Source: Candidatus Gastranaerophilales bacterium
Lineage (GTDB): Bacteria; Cyanobacteriota; Vampirovibrionia; Gastranaerophilales; Gastranaerophilaceae
Assembly: GCA_944324425.1 (NCBI GenBank)
Contig: CALUWE010000009.1
Span: 1 to 60,168, forward strand
Direction: 5' to 3'
DNA length: 60,168 nucleotides
Position 1 is the stretch's first letter; the number at the start of each line of letters is the position of its first letter. The translations under genes and the position numbers were made by a program. Under the pieces are notes generated by a model. The model ran no database searches, was not told the origin of the DNA, and worked only from the letters and a program-made list of their open reading frames with translations. Positions 35,667-44,470 of this stretch are shown in pieces.

Positions 35667-35973
35667 TACGGAAGAACTGCAAATAATTAAAACCGTCGGC
35701 GAAAACGGCGAAGAAGTTGAATTAAAACTTTTGGATATCGTAACCATAGATGACAGAGATTACGCACTTTTATTGCCGGTTGATGAAGAAGCAAACGAAG
35801 ACAGCGAAGTTGTTTTAATGAGATTAAAACATGAGGGGGATGAATATCTTTTTGAAACAATTGAAGACGATGACGAATTTAATGAAGTTGCAAAAATTTT
35901 AGCAGAAGAAGATGAATGCGAATGCGAATGCGATTGCGACGGCGAATGCGATTGCGGCTGCCACAATCATTAA
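35656..35973 (+). CDS. DUF1292 protein with Cys/acid-rich metal-binding-like tail
   Basis: Residues 1-80 are a DUF1292 domain (VELKLLDIVTIDDRDYALLLPVD, then LMRLKHEGDEYLFETIEDD), a small beta domain often found next to yqgF in Firmicutes. The last ~20 residues are unusual: alternating acidic and Cys residues (ECECECDCDGECDCGCHNH) with seven Cys and two His, resembling a metallothionein-like or metal-chaperone tail. GGAG precedes the ATG. It is the last gene of the operon, followed by a terminator. Confidence 0.85.
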   Translation: MDNNTEELQIIKTVGENGEEVELKLLDIVTIDDRDYALLLPVDEEANEDSEVVLMRLKHEGDEYLFETIEDDDEFNEVAKILAEEDECECECDCDGECDCGCHNH

Positions 35974-35992
35974 TTTTTAAAACAAAAAATTA

Positions 35993-36018
35993 AAGGGGGC
36001 TTAATTGCCCCCTTGTTT
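35993..36018. terminator. Bidirectional terminator between the DUF1292 gene and glyA
   Basis: AAGGGGGC (35,993-36,000) and GCCCCCTT (36,007-36,014) form an 8-bp GC-rich stem with a TTAATT loop, followed by GTTTT. On the other strand it follows glyA. Confidence 0.85.
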
Positions 36019-37271
36019 TATGCTTCACATTTTGCTAAAAGTTCAGGATACAAAGGAAATTCATCACATAGCTTTTGAGTTCTTTTTCTTAAATTTTCTT
36101 TTGAATCTCTCTTTAAAATGCAATCCGCAATAATTTTGCCTATTTCAACCATTTCTTTTTCTCTGAACCCTCTTGTAGTTGCTGCAGGAACACCGATTCT
36201 TACACCCGATGTTACAAAAGGAGATTTGGGGTCATTTGGAACAGTATTTTTGTTTGCCGTTATGCCGATTTCTTCCAATTCATTTGCAATGTCTTTGCCT
36301 GTTTTATCAAGTTTTATAAGGTTAACTGTCATAAGGTGGTTTTCCGTACCGTTACCTACAATATCAATTCCTTCATCCATCAAGGTTTCAGCCAAAACCT
36401 TAGCATTTTTTATAATTTGATTTGCATAATCAATAAATTCAGGCTTCAAGGCTTCTAATAATGCAACCGCTTTTCCTGCAATCACATGTTCTAAAGGCCC
36501 GCCTTGAACCCCAGGGAATACGGCTTTATCTATTCCTTGAGCGTGCTCTTCTTTGCACATAATAATGCCGCCTCTTGGGCCCCTTAAGGTTTTATGGGTT
36601 GTTGTTGTAACAAAATCCGCATAAGGAACAGGGCTTGGATGAACTCCGCCCGCAACAAGCGCTGCAATGTGAGCAATATCTGCCATTAAATATGCACCGA
36701 CTATATCCGCAATTTCTTTAAATCTTCTGAAATCAATAATTTTAGAATAGTTGCTAGCACCTGCAATAATTAATTTCGGTTTATTTTCAACTGCTAATTT
36801 TTCAAGCTCATCATAATCAATTTCGCCGTTTTCGTTCACGCCATAGCTTACAATGTTAAAATAAAGCCCCGAAAAATTAACGGGTGAACCGTGGGTTAAG
36901 TGTCCGCCGTTGGATAAATCCATACCCATAACCGTATCACCATGTTTTAGCGCATACAAAAAGACTGCCATATTAGCTTGTGCGCCTGAATGAGGCTGAA
37001 CGTTAGCGTGGTCGCAGCCAAAGAGTTTTTTACATCTTTCAACTGCCAATTCTTCAATTTTATCAACATTTTCACACCCGTTATAAAACCTTTTATAAGG
37101 TTTTCCTTCAGCATATTTATTTGTTAAAACGCTTCCCTGAGCTGCCATAACCGCAGTTGATGTAAAGTTTTCGGATGCTATTAATTCAATTGTGTTTTGC
37201 TGCCTTTTTAATTCCATTTCAATTAAATTGGCAACCTCCATATCTTCTTTTCTTATAACATCAAGTTCCAT
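36018..37271 (-). CDS. glyA: Serine hydroxymethyltransferase
   Basis: GlyA interconverts serine and glycine while loading one-carbon units onto tetrahydrofolate. At 417 residues it is full length. It has the tetrahydrofolate/PLP region [20 protein letters not shown], the substrate loop [10 protein letters not shown] and the Schiff-base lysine in [14 protein letters not shown]. It is divergent from the hypothetical gene at 37,395. Confidence 0.97.
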   Translation of the reverse strand: MELDVIRKEDMEVANLIEMELKRQQNTIELIASENFTSTAVMAAQGSVLTNKYAEGKPYKRFYNGCENVDKIEELAVERCKKLFGCDHANVQPHSGAQANMAVFLYALKHGDTVMGMDLSNGGHLTHGSPVNFSGLYFNIVSYGVNENGEIDYDELEKLAVENKPKLIIAGASNYSKIIDFRRFKEIADIVGAYLMADIAHIAALVAGGVHPSPVPYADFVTTTTHKTLRGPRGGIIMCKEEHAQGIDKAVFPGVQGGPLEHVIAGKAVALLEALKPEFIDYANQIIKNAKVLAETLMDEGIDIVGNGTENHLMTVNLIKLDKTGKDIANELEEIGITANKNTVPNDPKSPFVTSGVRIGVPAATTRGFREKEMVEIGKIIADCILKRDSKENLRKRTQKLCDEFPLYPELLAKCEA

Positions 37272-37394
37272 TTAACCTACCCCCTAAATATCTGTTTAAA
37301 AAGATTTTACTTTTAAATAGGATAATAGTAAAGTTAAGTTTTATTCAAATATTTTATTTTTGAGTTTTATAATTTCAGGAAAGAGAGAAAGTAA

Positions 37395-37982
37395 ATGGAA
37401 ATTTCATTTCAAAGAGCAATAAAAATAGATTCAACCGCAAATCCGTATACAAATTATAAAGACCATAAAGTTGACCCTGCGACAATGGCCGTTATTGACA
37501 CAATGAAGGGTTATTCATCAGCATACGACAAAGAAACATCAAGAAAAATAGGAAATTTTCTTCGGGCACACATTGGCGATTATGATAAAAAAACAGGGGT
37601 TTATGCAAGAAGAATAGACGGCTACCCCTACATTTTTACAGGTGAAGAAGCCAAAAAAGCAAGAGAAATTAATCAAGATGCAAGAAGAGAAATTGAAGAA
37701 CTTGAACAAAGATATTTAAAAGGCCCGAACAGTTCAATGCCTTTATCAGAACAGACCGAACTTGAAAATGAATCTTTGCATAAAATATACAGGCAAAATA
37801 TTTTTTTAAGGCGAGATAAAAAACTGCTTGAAATGGTTGAAGACGGAGACACTTATGATAAGCCGCATACCTACTTAAGATTTGAAATGGATGACAGCGG
37901 AAAATTAAAAGGAATAACATATAATTATTTCAAAAGAGAAAACGACAGCTTTGTAGAAAAACAAGCAAACTTAACAATATAA
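37395..37982 (+). CDS. Hypothetical protein with short N-terminal ISFQR tag
   Basis: This unrecognised, soluble, highly charged 195-residue protein starts MEISFQRAIKIDSTANPYTN, and the rest is mixed alpha/beta with a helical middle (REIEELEQRYLKGP). The Phe near the N-terminus and polar leader resemble other proteins in this window (31-34 of the 4,079 gene, 11-12 of the 39,852 gene). It has an AAAGAGAGAAAGT ribosome binding site. It is upstream of typA, with ~50 bases between. Confidence 0.65.
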   Translation: MEISFQRAIKIDSTANPYTNYKDHKVDPATMAVIDTMKGYSSAYDKETSRKIGNFLRAHIGDYDKKTGVYARRIDGYPYIFTGEEAKKAREINQDARREIEELEQRYLKGPNSSMPLSEQTELENESLHKIYRQNIFLRRDKKLLEMVEDGDTYDKPHTYLRFEMDDSGKLKGITYNYFKRENDSFVEKQANLTI

Positions 37983-38034
37983 TTTTTTGTTATAAAATAT
38001 TTTAGTAAACAATAACTATCAGGATTAACAACAA

Positions 38035-39825
38035 ATGAAAAAGAAGAATATCAGAAATATAGCAATTATTGCTCACGTTGACCATGGCAAAACTACGCTT
38101 GTAGATTGCATTTTGCAACAAACAGGCGTTTTTAAAGACCATCAGGAAGCAGGTGTTTGCGTTTTAGACAATAACGACATTGAACGTGAACGCGGGATAA
38201 CAATTTTGTCAAAGAATGTTTCGGTTAACTATAATGGTGTAAAAATTAACGTTGTAGACACCCCCGGCCACGCAGATTTCGGCGGAGAAGTTGAAAGGGT
38301 TCTTGGCATGGTAGATGGCGCCCTTTTAATTGTAGACGCTCAAGAAGGCCCAATGCCACAAACAAGATTTGTTTTATCAAAAGCGCTTGAAATGGGCTTA
38401 AAAATAATCCTTGTGGTAAATAAAATAGATAAACAAGGGGCAGACCCAAACGGCACAATAGATAAAGTTTTTGACCTTTTTACGGAATTAACCGACAATG
38501 AAGAATTAATTGATTTTCCGATTATTTATGCAAGTTCATTGCATAAATTTGCAAAAAAAGAACTAACTGATGAATCAGACAATATAATTCCACTTTTAGA
38601 TTGCATTTTAGAAAACATTAAACCGCCAAAAGGTGATGAAGAAGCCACTTTGCAATTTCAGGCAACAACATTGGATTACAATGAATATGTAGGAAGAATT
38701 GCAATCGGGAGAATTATAAACGGCAGAATAAAATCGCAAGATATGGTAACTTTGATTAAATCGGACGGAACTTTCCAAAAAGGCAAAATTACCAAATTAT
38801 TTGGTTTTAAAGACCTTGGCAGAGTTGAAATTCAAGAAGCAGAAGCAGGCGATATAGTTGGTATTGCAGGCTTTCCTGAAATTCAAATCGGCGAAACCTT
38901 ATCAAGTGTTGTAAACCCGATAGCGCTTCCTTTAATTCACATTGATGAACCTACCCTGCAGATGAATTTTTCCGTTAACGACTCACCCTTTGCAGGGCAA
39001 GAAGGCAAATTTGTAACAAGCCGCCAATTAAGAAAAAGACTTTATTTGGAATTAGAAAAAAATGTATCTTTAAGAGTTGAAGATACTGATTCCACCGATG
39101 TTTTCAGAGTTTCAGGCAGGGGCGAACTTCACTTGTCAATTTTGATTGAACAAATGAGAAGAGAAGGCTATGAATTTCAGGTGTCAAAGCCTGAAGTTAT
39201 CTTTAAAAAAGATGATGAAGGTGAAATTTTAGAACCTTATGAAAATTTGATTATAGATGTACCTGATGAATATACAGGCTCAGTTATTGAAAGAATTTCA
39301 AACAGAAAAGGCCAAATGTTAAATATGGAAACGGGCCTAAAAAGAACAAACATTGATTTTTCAATTCCTGCAAGGGGCTTAATCGGCTTTAGGTCTGAAT
39401 TTATAAGAATGACCAAAGGCGAAGGCATTATGTATCACACTTTTGAAAAATATGCACCCTACGCAGGCGATATGCAGCGCCCGAGAAACGGTTCTCTAAT
39501 TGCTTTTGAAGACGGCGAAGCAATTCCTTATGCACTTCATCAATTTGAAGACAGAGGCGTATTTTTTGTAACACCCAAAACAAAAGTTTATAAGGGAATG
39601 ATTATAGGCGAATGCAACCGCCCGCAAGATATTGCGGTTAACATCTGTAAAACCAAAAAATTAACCAATATGAGATCAGCAACGGCTGATGTTATGGTAA
39701 CCCTGCAATCTCCAAGAATTATGAGCTTAGAGGATTCTCTTGAATATATAGGAGAAGACGAACTTGTTGAAGTTACACCCCAAAATGTAAGAATCAGAAA
39801 AGCAAATTTAACAAAAATAAGATAA
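38035..39825 (+). CDS. typA: GTP-binding protein TypA/BipA
   Basis: This is a translational GTPase related to EF-G and LepA that assists 50S assembly and stress adaptation. The 596-residue protein has G1 [10 protein letters not shown]3 [11 protein letters not shown]4 NKIDKQGAD and the BipA-specific C-terminal domain ([20 protein letters not shown]). A terminator shared with the convergent gene follows. Confidence 0.97.
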   Translation: MKKKNIRNIAIIAHVDHGKTTLVDCILQQTGVFKDHQEAGVCVLDNNDIERERGITILSKNVSVNYNGVKINVVDTPGHADFGGEVERVLGMVDGALLIVDAQEGPMPQTRFVLSKALEMGLKIILVVNKIDKQGADPNGTIDKVFDLFTELTDNEELIDFPIIYASSLHKFAKKELTDESDNIIPLLDCILENIKPPKGDEEATLQFQATTLDYNEYVGRIAIGRIINGRIKSQDMVTLIKSDGTFQKGKITKLFGFKDLGRVEIQEAEAGDIVGIAGFPEIQIGETLSSVVNPIALPLIHIDEPTLQMNFSVNDSPFAGQEGKFVTSRQLRKRLYLELEKNVSLRVEDTDSTDVFRVSGRGELHLSILIEQMRREGYEFQVSKPEVIFKKDDEGEILEPYENLIIDVPDEYTGSVIERISNRKGQMLNMETGLKRTNIDFSIPARGLIGFRSEFIRMTKGEGIMYHTFEKYAPYAGDMQRPRNGSLIAFEDGEAIPYALHQFEDRGVFFVTPKTKVYKGMIIGECNRPQDIAVNICKTKKLTNMRSATADVMVTLQSPRIMSLEDSLEYIGEDELVEVTPQNVRIRKANLTKIR

Positions 39826-39853
39826 ATAAAAGGGTCCTAAGGCCCTTTTATTT
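39826..39853. terminator. Bidirectional terminator between typA and the GH77 gene
   Basis: ATAAAAGGG (39,826-39,834) pairs with CCCTTTTAT (39,843-39,851), with a short inner CC/GG pairing. A-tract and T-tract lie on opposite flanks, so it works for both converging genes. Confidence 0.8.
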
Positions 39854-42377
39854 ACTCTTCAATTTTTTCTGCAGTTATTTTTAATTCATCATTTAATTTT
39901 TTATATTTGCTGTCAAGCCCCATTGCTTCAAGCGAAACACTCAAAGCCTGAGGGATATTTATGCCTCTTTTTGAAGGCAGGGTTTCTTCAAAATACCTTC
40001 TTTCAAAACTGTCATCCGAAGAAGACACTCTTAAATTCCAATTGTGTTCTTTATCAAGACGGCCCGGGAAATTATATCTTTTTTTGCTTGCAAATAAATC
40101 AAGCCAATTTAAAAGCACATAATTTGGGGTATCAGGGTTTTTATCCGCTGCAAAAATTCTTGCAATCTTTGCTCTTACAAAATTAAAAGGGTTTTTCTTG
40201 TCTAAAAGCGGCTCTATTTCAATGTTTAATTCCCTGCTTATATATTTTGCGTTTTGTTCTCTTTTTTCATCACTAAAGCCTTCAAGCACTTTTTCATACG
40301 GAGGAGAATCATGGGAGCCTATAAGCCAATAATTACCTTGTTCATCAGGGTTAATTTCTCTGTAAATGTGCCTTTCATCCAAGGGGTCAGAATACATTGC
40401 ATCACGAAGACCGATAAGCCCTAAATCCTTCATAACTTGTTTTAAGGGCATGGTTAAAGCGCCCAAATCTTCACATATAAGTAACGAACGAGCCTTATCT
40501 TTAATCTCTTCATCATTCATATTTAACTGAAGCGCCTTATTTCTTTCCTGAATAACTTCAAAACCCGCAGTTAAAACAATATCTTGTATAACCTTAGAGT
40601 AATGGGCCAAAATTTCATCTTTATTTTTAAGGTAAATTTCCGCAGCTTTATCAAAATCTTTTACGCCCCTTTGTTCCATAATTTTTCTGTCGTTTGAATT
40701 GGGGTCGAAAATAGCCCTTGTAGGGTCAATAACGCCTGAAATTGTCTCATCATTAAAACCTAACTTTTTAAGAGGTTCCAATGTGCCGTCCAAAAGCAAG
40801 CTGAAGTAATATCTTTTACCGGTGCAAGCATTTGCATATTTAATTTTTTCAATAGAATTTTCATTGTCGGATAATATCTTATTTGCACCGTCAAAATCAA
40901 CAACGCCTCTTGATTCAAGAATTTTTCTCTCTTCATTGTTATCACCTCTTATGGCACCTATCGGATCCTTCAGTCCTGCAACCGTATCTTGGTTAATTCC
41001 GAACTTACTTAAACCTTTTAGCGAAGTTAAAAGCAAAGTGTTAAATTTAATCGGCGAAACTTCTCCGTTTTGATTAGCGGTATAAATCCAAGGGTCAATC
41101 ATTCCCAAAATATGGTCAATTCTAAGGCCGCCCGGGTTATCTTCAAAGGCTTTTTTCATTAATTTTTTAAGGTATATTCCGCCCTGCCCAAGTGAGCCGT
41201 CAAGATTAAACAAATTTTCCCACGGAATAAATTGAAAATTCCAGTCTTGTCCGAAATGCCCCTTTGTTAAATTCGGCGGAGCGCCTAAAAATTCATTTCT
41301 TGTAAAAACAGAGGGGTTAGACCAAATATCCATTGAAGAATAGCCAATTTGCTTGTCTCCGATAATAGAAACCCCTTTTGCGGATTTTTTAAAGGCTAAA
41401 AGTCTTTTTTTCAAATATTCGTATTTATCTTTTGAAATTTCGCCTTTTTTATAGGCTTCTTCAACCGTCTTAATATCGGAATCATACGAAACTATGCCAA
41501 GCTTCATTGCATAATCGGTGAAATCTTTTTGTTGTTTATTTACAACAAATTGCGAAAATTTATAAAATTCAATATCATAGGCAAAAAGCTTTTCAAGCCT
41601 TTTTATCTCGTTTTCTTTGACTTCTCTTGAAATTAATTTGTCGGAATAATCAAAAAGTGTTCTGTGAATGGGGTTTTCCCAGTTAGGATAGTAATCGTTA
41701 CCGTAAAATTTTGAAAGAGCATAATAAAGGGAATCGCCTCTCAAATAATAGTCATTTTTTACCGAAAATTCCATAAATTCGGAATTTAATTCAAGCGCCC
41801 TTTTATCTTTTGATTTAACCTTATCTTTAAAATTTTTAAATGCGATATTTAAAGCTTCATTATGTTTTAAAATTGCATAATCATATATTACTCTGTCATG
41901 ATCAAGCTCAACCTGTTTTCTTGCAACGGTTTTGCCGCCTCTTACAACAGGAACCGAAATATTATAATTTTTGCCCATTACTACATTTCTGACAGTGTCT
42001 TGATCCAAAATATTTGCCCAATAATCACCGGAAAGCGCCAATAAATCAACAACCGGTTTTTTGGATAATACAGAACTGTCATATGGAGAATAATAATCAG
42101 CTTTAATTATGCCTTGGGGTTCAATTGAAACGGCATCAATCCCGTTATTATAAGCAAAATTAATATAGCTGACAGCACCTTTATTTAAAGACATAACGCC
42201 AATGCCTGTATCTTCTTCTTTTGAAGAAGGAAAAGAAGGAGTGTGTGTAACAAGCACAATATTATTCAACCCTATTGCTTTTTTTGCATCATCGGTTTGC
42301 ACTCTGTTTTCAATTGTTTCAATAGGAGTCAAACGTCTTTTAAAAGAAATTTTTGAATTAATGCCGTAAATTTTCAT
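39852..42377 (-). CDS. GH77 4-alpha-glucanotransferase (MalQ-like) with repeat insert and N-terminal tag
   Basis: This enzyme rearranges alpha-1,4-glucans by transferring maltosyl or longer segments. GH77 landmarks appear in order: GAPPN and GHFGQDWNFQFIPW (~365-380), the nucleophile region LRIDHILGM (~417-422), the acid/base region CEDLGALTMPLKQVMKDLG (~636) and GSHDSPPYEKV (~688). PGRLDKEHNWNLR lies near the end. At 841 residues it is longer than usual MalQ. Part of the excess (~445-605), between nucleophile and acid/base, holds two copies of a ~60-residue unit (KFGINQDTVAGLKDP... and KLGFNDETISGVIDP...). The N-terminus (MKIYGINSKISFKRRL) resembles the tag on other proteins here. It lies 6 bases after the kinase-like gene in one operon. 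Confidence 0.85.
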   Translation of the reverse strand: MKIYGINSKISFKRRLTPIETIENRVQTDDAKKAIGLNNIVLVTHTPSFPSSKEEDTGIGVMSLNKGAVSYINFAYNNGIDAVSIEPQGIIKADYYSPYDSSVLSKKPVVDLLALSGDYWANILDQDTVRNVVMGKNYNISVPVVRGGKTVARKQVELDHDRVIYDYAILKHNEALNIAFKNFKDKVKSKDKRALELNSEFMEFSVKNDYYLRGDSLYYALSKFYGNDYYPNWENPIHRTLFDYSDKLISREVKENEIKRLEKLFAYDIEFYKFSQFVVNKQQKDFTDYAMKLGIVSYDSDIKTVEEAYKKGEISKDKYEYLKKRLLAFKKSAKGVSIIGDKQIGYSSMDIWSNPSVFTRNEFLGAPPNLTKGHFGQDWNFQFIPWENLFNLDGSLGQGGIYLKKLMKKAFEDNPGGLRIDHILGMIDPWIYTANQNGEVSPIKFNTLLLTSLKGLSKFGINQDTVAGLKDPIGAIRGDNNEERKILESRGVVDFDGANKILSDNENSIEKIKYANACTGKRYYFSLLLDGTLEPLKKLGFNDETISGVIDPTRAIFDPNSNDRKIMEQRGVKDFDKAAEIYLKNKDEILAHYSKVIQDIVLTAGFEVIQERNKALQLNMNDEEIKDKARSLLICEDLGALTMPLKQVMKDLGLIGLRDAMYSDPLDERHIYREINPDEQGNYWLIGSHDSPPYEKVLEGFSDEKREQNAKYISRELNIEIEPLLDKKNPFNFVRAKIARIFAADKNPDTPNYVLLNWLDLFASKKRYNFPGRLDKEHNWNLRVSSSDDSFERRYFEETLPSKRGINIPQALSVSLEAMGLDSKYKKLNDELKITAEKIEE

Positions 42378-42383
42378 CTGCTT

Positions 42384-43757
42384 CTACTCAAACTTTGTAA
42401 CATCAGGAATTTCAAAATCCTGAATACCCGTTTTTTCAGTACATTGAGAAATTATATCCTGCATATAATCCGGAGTATCGTTTGAATCCGTCTTTAAACA
42501 GGTTAAAAGCCAATTTGAAAGCCCCATAACCCAGCCGGAAATTTTTTCCTGATTATATTTTGCATATTCCTTCATATACGCATAATACATTCTTTTTTCA
42601 GGTGTATTAGGACGCATAAGCATTTCGGACGAAAATTTTTCCAATTTCTTTGCCTGAATTAATGAATTCCACTTAAGAGAAATATTTGCCAAAGGATTTA
42701 ATAGCAATATTTCATTTTTATAAGCAAGCTCGGAGTTATATGTAATGCCGCCTCTTAAAAGCTCAGCCTGAACAACATTTTTATCTGGATTTTGAAGAGC
42801 ATCTGAAACTGTTTGCTCATAATCGGCCATTTTTCTGACTCTTTTTGATGATTCTGAATCTATATCACCCCTTTTAGCTTGCAAATTCAAGCTTTCAGCT
42901 CTTTTGGAATGGTAACCCGCTTTTAACCTTAAATAATCCGTAAAGAAAGCTTTTGCAGCAACAGGGTCTTGTTTTTTTAAATCATTCACATAAGGAAAAA
43001 TAAGAGTGTCTTCCAAGCTTCTTAAATTGGAAGGAGCCTCAAAATGCGGAAAATTATTCTGATTGGTATTTTCTTCAAAGTTAAAAAGGTCAAAAGATAT
43101 TGCGGCACCGAAATCAATCAGGCCGGCATTGTCGTTATCATCAATTATAATGTTTTCTTTTTTTAAATCTCTGTGCAAAACTCCGTCCAAATCAAGGGCA
43201 AAAGCAGCATCGAGCATTGAGGATATATTAGCGGAATTTAGCGGCCTTGTAGTTAAATCGGGATTTTTACCTTTTACAAAGGTTGTAACAAGAACATTTC
43301 TGCCATCTTTCATATTTAAAACCGCAACATAATGCTGGGAATTTTCATCAAGGCTTTTAACCTTCTTTAAAACTTCAATCTCATCTTTGAAATCGCAGCC
43401 CGTTCTTTGCATTTCACCCGTTTTGGGATTTTTGGAATCAATGTGCGAAACTTTTACCGCAAGCCCTTCCGGAAAACCTGCAACATCTTGCACTTTATAA
43501 ACTGCACCGTCAGCACCGTATCCGATTGGTTTTACCAAAGAATCGGGCGCAACAATATTTTCGACCTGATTTCTTATTTGCTGCCTTTGAACATCGGTTA
43601 TTTGTTCTAAATATGATTCTTTTTTAATTGGAGACGCAGTGAATTTATCTGCACCCAAAAAACTTACATTTTTATAGCCGGCTTTTATGGCTCCATTATT
43701 TTGAACATTTCTGTTTGAAAAAATTTTAAAATTGTAGCCTGTAATACTGTTTAACAA
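42384..43757 (-). CDS. Protein kinase-like (Hanks-type fold) protein with N-terminal SFLG tag
   Basis: The 457-residue protein has a complete set of kinase hallmarks. These are the glycine-rich loop GYGADGAVYKV (79-89), the ATP-anchoring lysine in AVKV (K102), a plausible alpha-C Glu (E126 or E128), catalytic-loop HRDLKKENIIID (Asp197, Asn202) and DFG (215-217). The activation segment and C-lobe are divergent, with no clear APE, so it may belong to an atypical or small-substrate branch. The N-terminal 40 residues are a polar leader ending in NVSFLGADKF. It has no membrane helix or PASTA domain. It is the first gene of the operon with the GH77 enzyme, which may be its substrate or co-effector; that is inference. 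Confidence 0.8.
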   Translation of the reverse strand: MLNSITGYNFKIFSNRNVQNNGAIKAGYKNVSFLGADKFTASPIKKESYLEQITDVQRQQIRNQVENIVAPDSLVKPIGYGADGAVYKVQDVAGFPEGLAVKVSHIDSKNPKTGEMQRTGCDFKDEIEVLKKVKSLDENSQHYVAVLNMKDGRNVLVTTFVKGKNPDLTTRPLNSANISSMLDAAFALDLDGVLHRDLKKENIIIDDNDNAGLIDFGAAISFDLFNFEENTNQNNFPHFEAPSNLRSLEDTLIFPYVNDLKKQDPVAAKAFFTDYLRLKAGYHSKRAESLNLQAKRGDIDSESSKRVRKMADYEQTVSDALQNPDKNVVQAELLRGGITYNSELAYKNEILLLNPLANISLKWNSLIQAKKLEKFSSEMLMRPNTPEKRMYYAYMKEYAKYNQEKISGWVMGLSNWLLTCLKTDSNDTPDYMQDIISQCTEKTGIQDFEIPDVTKFE

Positions 43758-43869
43758 AATTGAATCCTTTGCGCTTGATAGTTACGGATATAAAACACGT
43801 AAAGGATATTTTTTGCATTTCCGTCCCTTTTGTTAAGAGTAAAATTCAAACAGAAAAGTCTTTTGTATA

Positions 43870-43933
43870 TGAGGCTCAAAATCTAAATGGTGAAAATTCG
43901 CGCCTTGGAGACTCTGCCGAACAAAAATGCGAA
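43870..43933 (+). repeat. 64-bp direct repeat, copy 1
   Basis: The unit begins TGAGGCTCAAAATCTAAATG and ends AAAAATGCGAA. It matches copy 2 at 43,992-44,055 with one mismatch (C at 43,922 versus T at 44,044) and an offset of 122 bases. Confidence 0.9.
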
Positions 43934-43973
43934 TCGTTGAGCATTTTTGTGAGAGGGCAAGTTGAAAACTTGC
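43922..43973. repeat. Two hairpins between the 64-bp repeats
   Basis: CAAAAATGC (43,922-43,930) pairs with GCATTTTTG (43,941-43,949). GCAAGTT (43,957-43,963) pairs with AACTTGC (43,967-43,973) around a GAA loop. These could be structured RNA or recombination-related palindromes. Confidence 0.6.
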
Positions 43974-43991
43974 ACAAGGACAGGAACTTAG

Positions 43992-44055
43992 TGAGGCTCA
44001 AAATCTAAATGGTGAAAATTCGCGCCTTGGAGACTCTGCCGAATAAAAATGCGAA
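43992..44055 (+). repeat. 64-bp direct repeat, copy 2
   Basis: This is the second copy of the unit at 43,870-43,933, with a single mismatch. Confidence 0.9.
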
Positions 44056-44118
44056 CTTGAAATAAACTCTCATTATAAGATTAAAAATACAAGAATATGA
44101 GATTGATTTAAAAAAGTT

Positions 44119-44142
44119 AAAATTTACCGTACGGTAAATTTT
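44119..44142. promoter_or_regulatory. HipB-type operator O1 (perfect 24-bp palindrome)
   Basis: A perfect inverted repeat with half-site AAAATTTACCGT. It is the strongest of three related sites upstream of hipB and is expected to bind the encoded repressor dimer. Confidence 0.75.
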
Positions 44143-44171
44143 GCAGTGATATTTGTTTCTATGCCTCTATT

Positions 44172-44191
44172 TTTTTACCGTTCAGTAAAAA
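44172..44191. promoter_or_regulatory. HipB-type operator O2
   Basis: TTTTTACCGTTCAGTAAAAA is a less perfect copy of the same TTTACC/GGTAAA dyad, ~50 bases downstream of O1. Confidence 0.65.
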
Positions 44192-44222
44192 TTATTGATT
44201 TTTAGATAATAATATTGTAAAA

Positions 44223-44240
44223 TTTTACCGATAGGTAAAA
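44223..44240. promoter_or_regulatory. HipB-type operator O3 overlapping the hipB start region
   Basis: TTTTACCGATAGGTAAAA ends one base before the hipB ATG, with seven-base half-sites. It overlaps the weak ribosome binding site (AGGT). Repressor binding here would block transcription directly. Three regularly spaced sites (~50-base steps) suggest cooperative autoregulation, as in E. coli hipBA. Confidence 0.7.
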
Positions 44241-44241
44241 A

Positions 44242-44463
44242 ATGAACATAACAGATACTAAAAAACTGGGAGCATATATTAAAAATGTCCGTAAGGAACA
44301 ACATCTTACGCAAGCGGATTTGGCGATTGCCGCTAATGTCGGAGTAAGGTTTCTTGTTGATCTGGAAAACGGGAAAGAAACAGCACAAATTGGGAAAGTC
44401 ATAAATGTTTGTCGTGCCTTAGGGATTACAATAGATGTAAAATCACCTTATGAAAAAATTTAA
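44242..44463 (+). CDS. hipB: XRE-family antitoxin/repressor (HipB-like)
   Basis: The 73-residue protein is a single helix-turn-helix domain (HLTQADLAIAANVGVRFLVD, HTH ~23-44) of the HipB type. It should bind the palindromes directly upstream and neutralise the kinase toxin encoded seven bases downstream. Its length is typical of the family. Confidence 0.88.
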   Translation: MNITDTKKLGAYIKNVRKEQHLTQADLAIAANVGVRFLVDLENGKETAQIGKVINVCRALGITIDVKSPYEKI

Positions 44464-44470
44464 GAGGTAA

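Larger units (their letters stand above)
43758..44118. other. Gene-free boundary region of the island
   Basis: About 480 bases separate the kinase-like gene from hipB. They hold two 64-bp direct repeats, two hairpins between them, and then the hip operators. A weak open frame (43,760-44,008) runs across the repeats and is not a credible gene. Base composition falls further in GC from here to the right. This is the likely left edge of an acquired segment, though no clean att pair could be assigned. Confidence 0.5.

Noticed and set aside
35900-35973. Cys-rich tail of the DUF1292 gene as a frameshift artefact
   Set aside because: The codons stay in frame to a normal stop followed by a terminator, and the repeat alternates GAA/GAT with TGC in a protein-coding pattern.
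43760-44008. 82-residue open frame across the boundary region
   Set aside because: It runs through the direct repeat and hairpins, has no ribosome binding site and an improbable protein composition.
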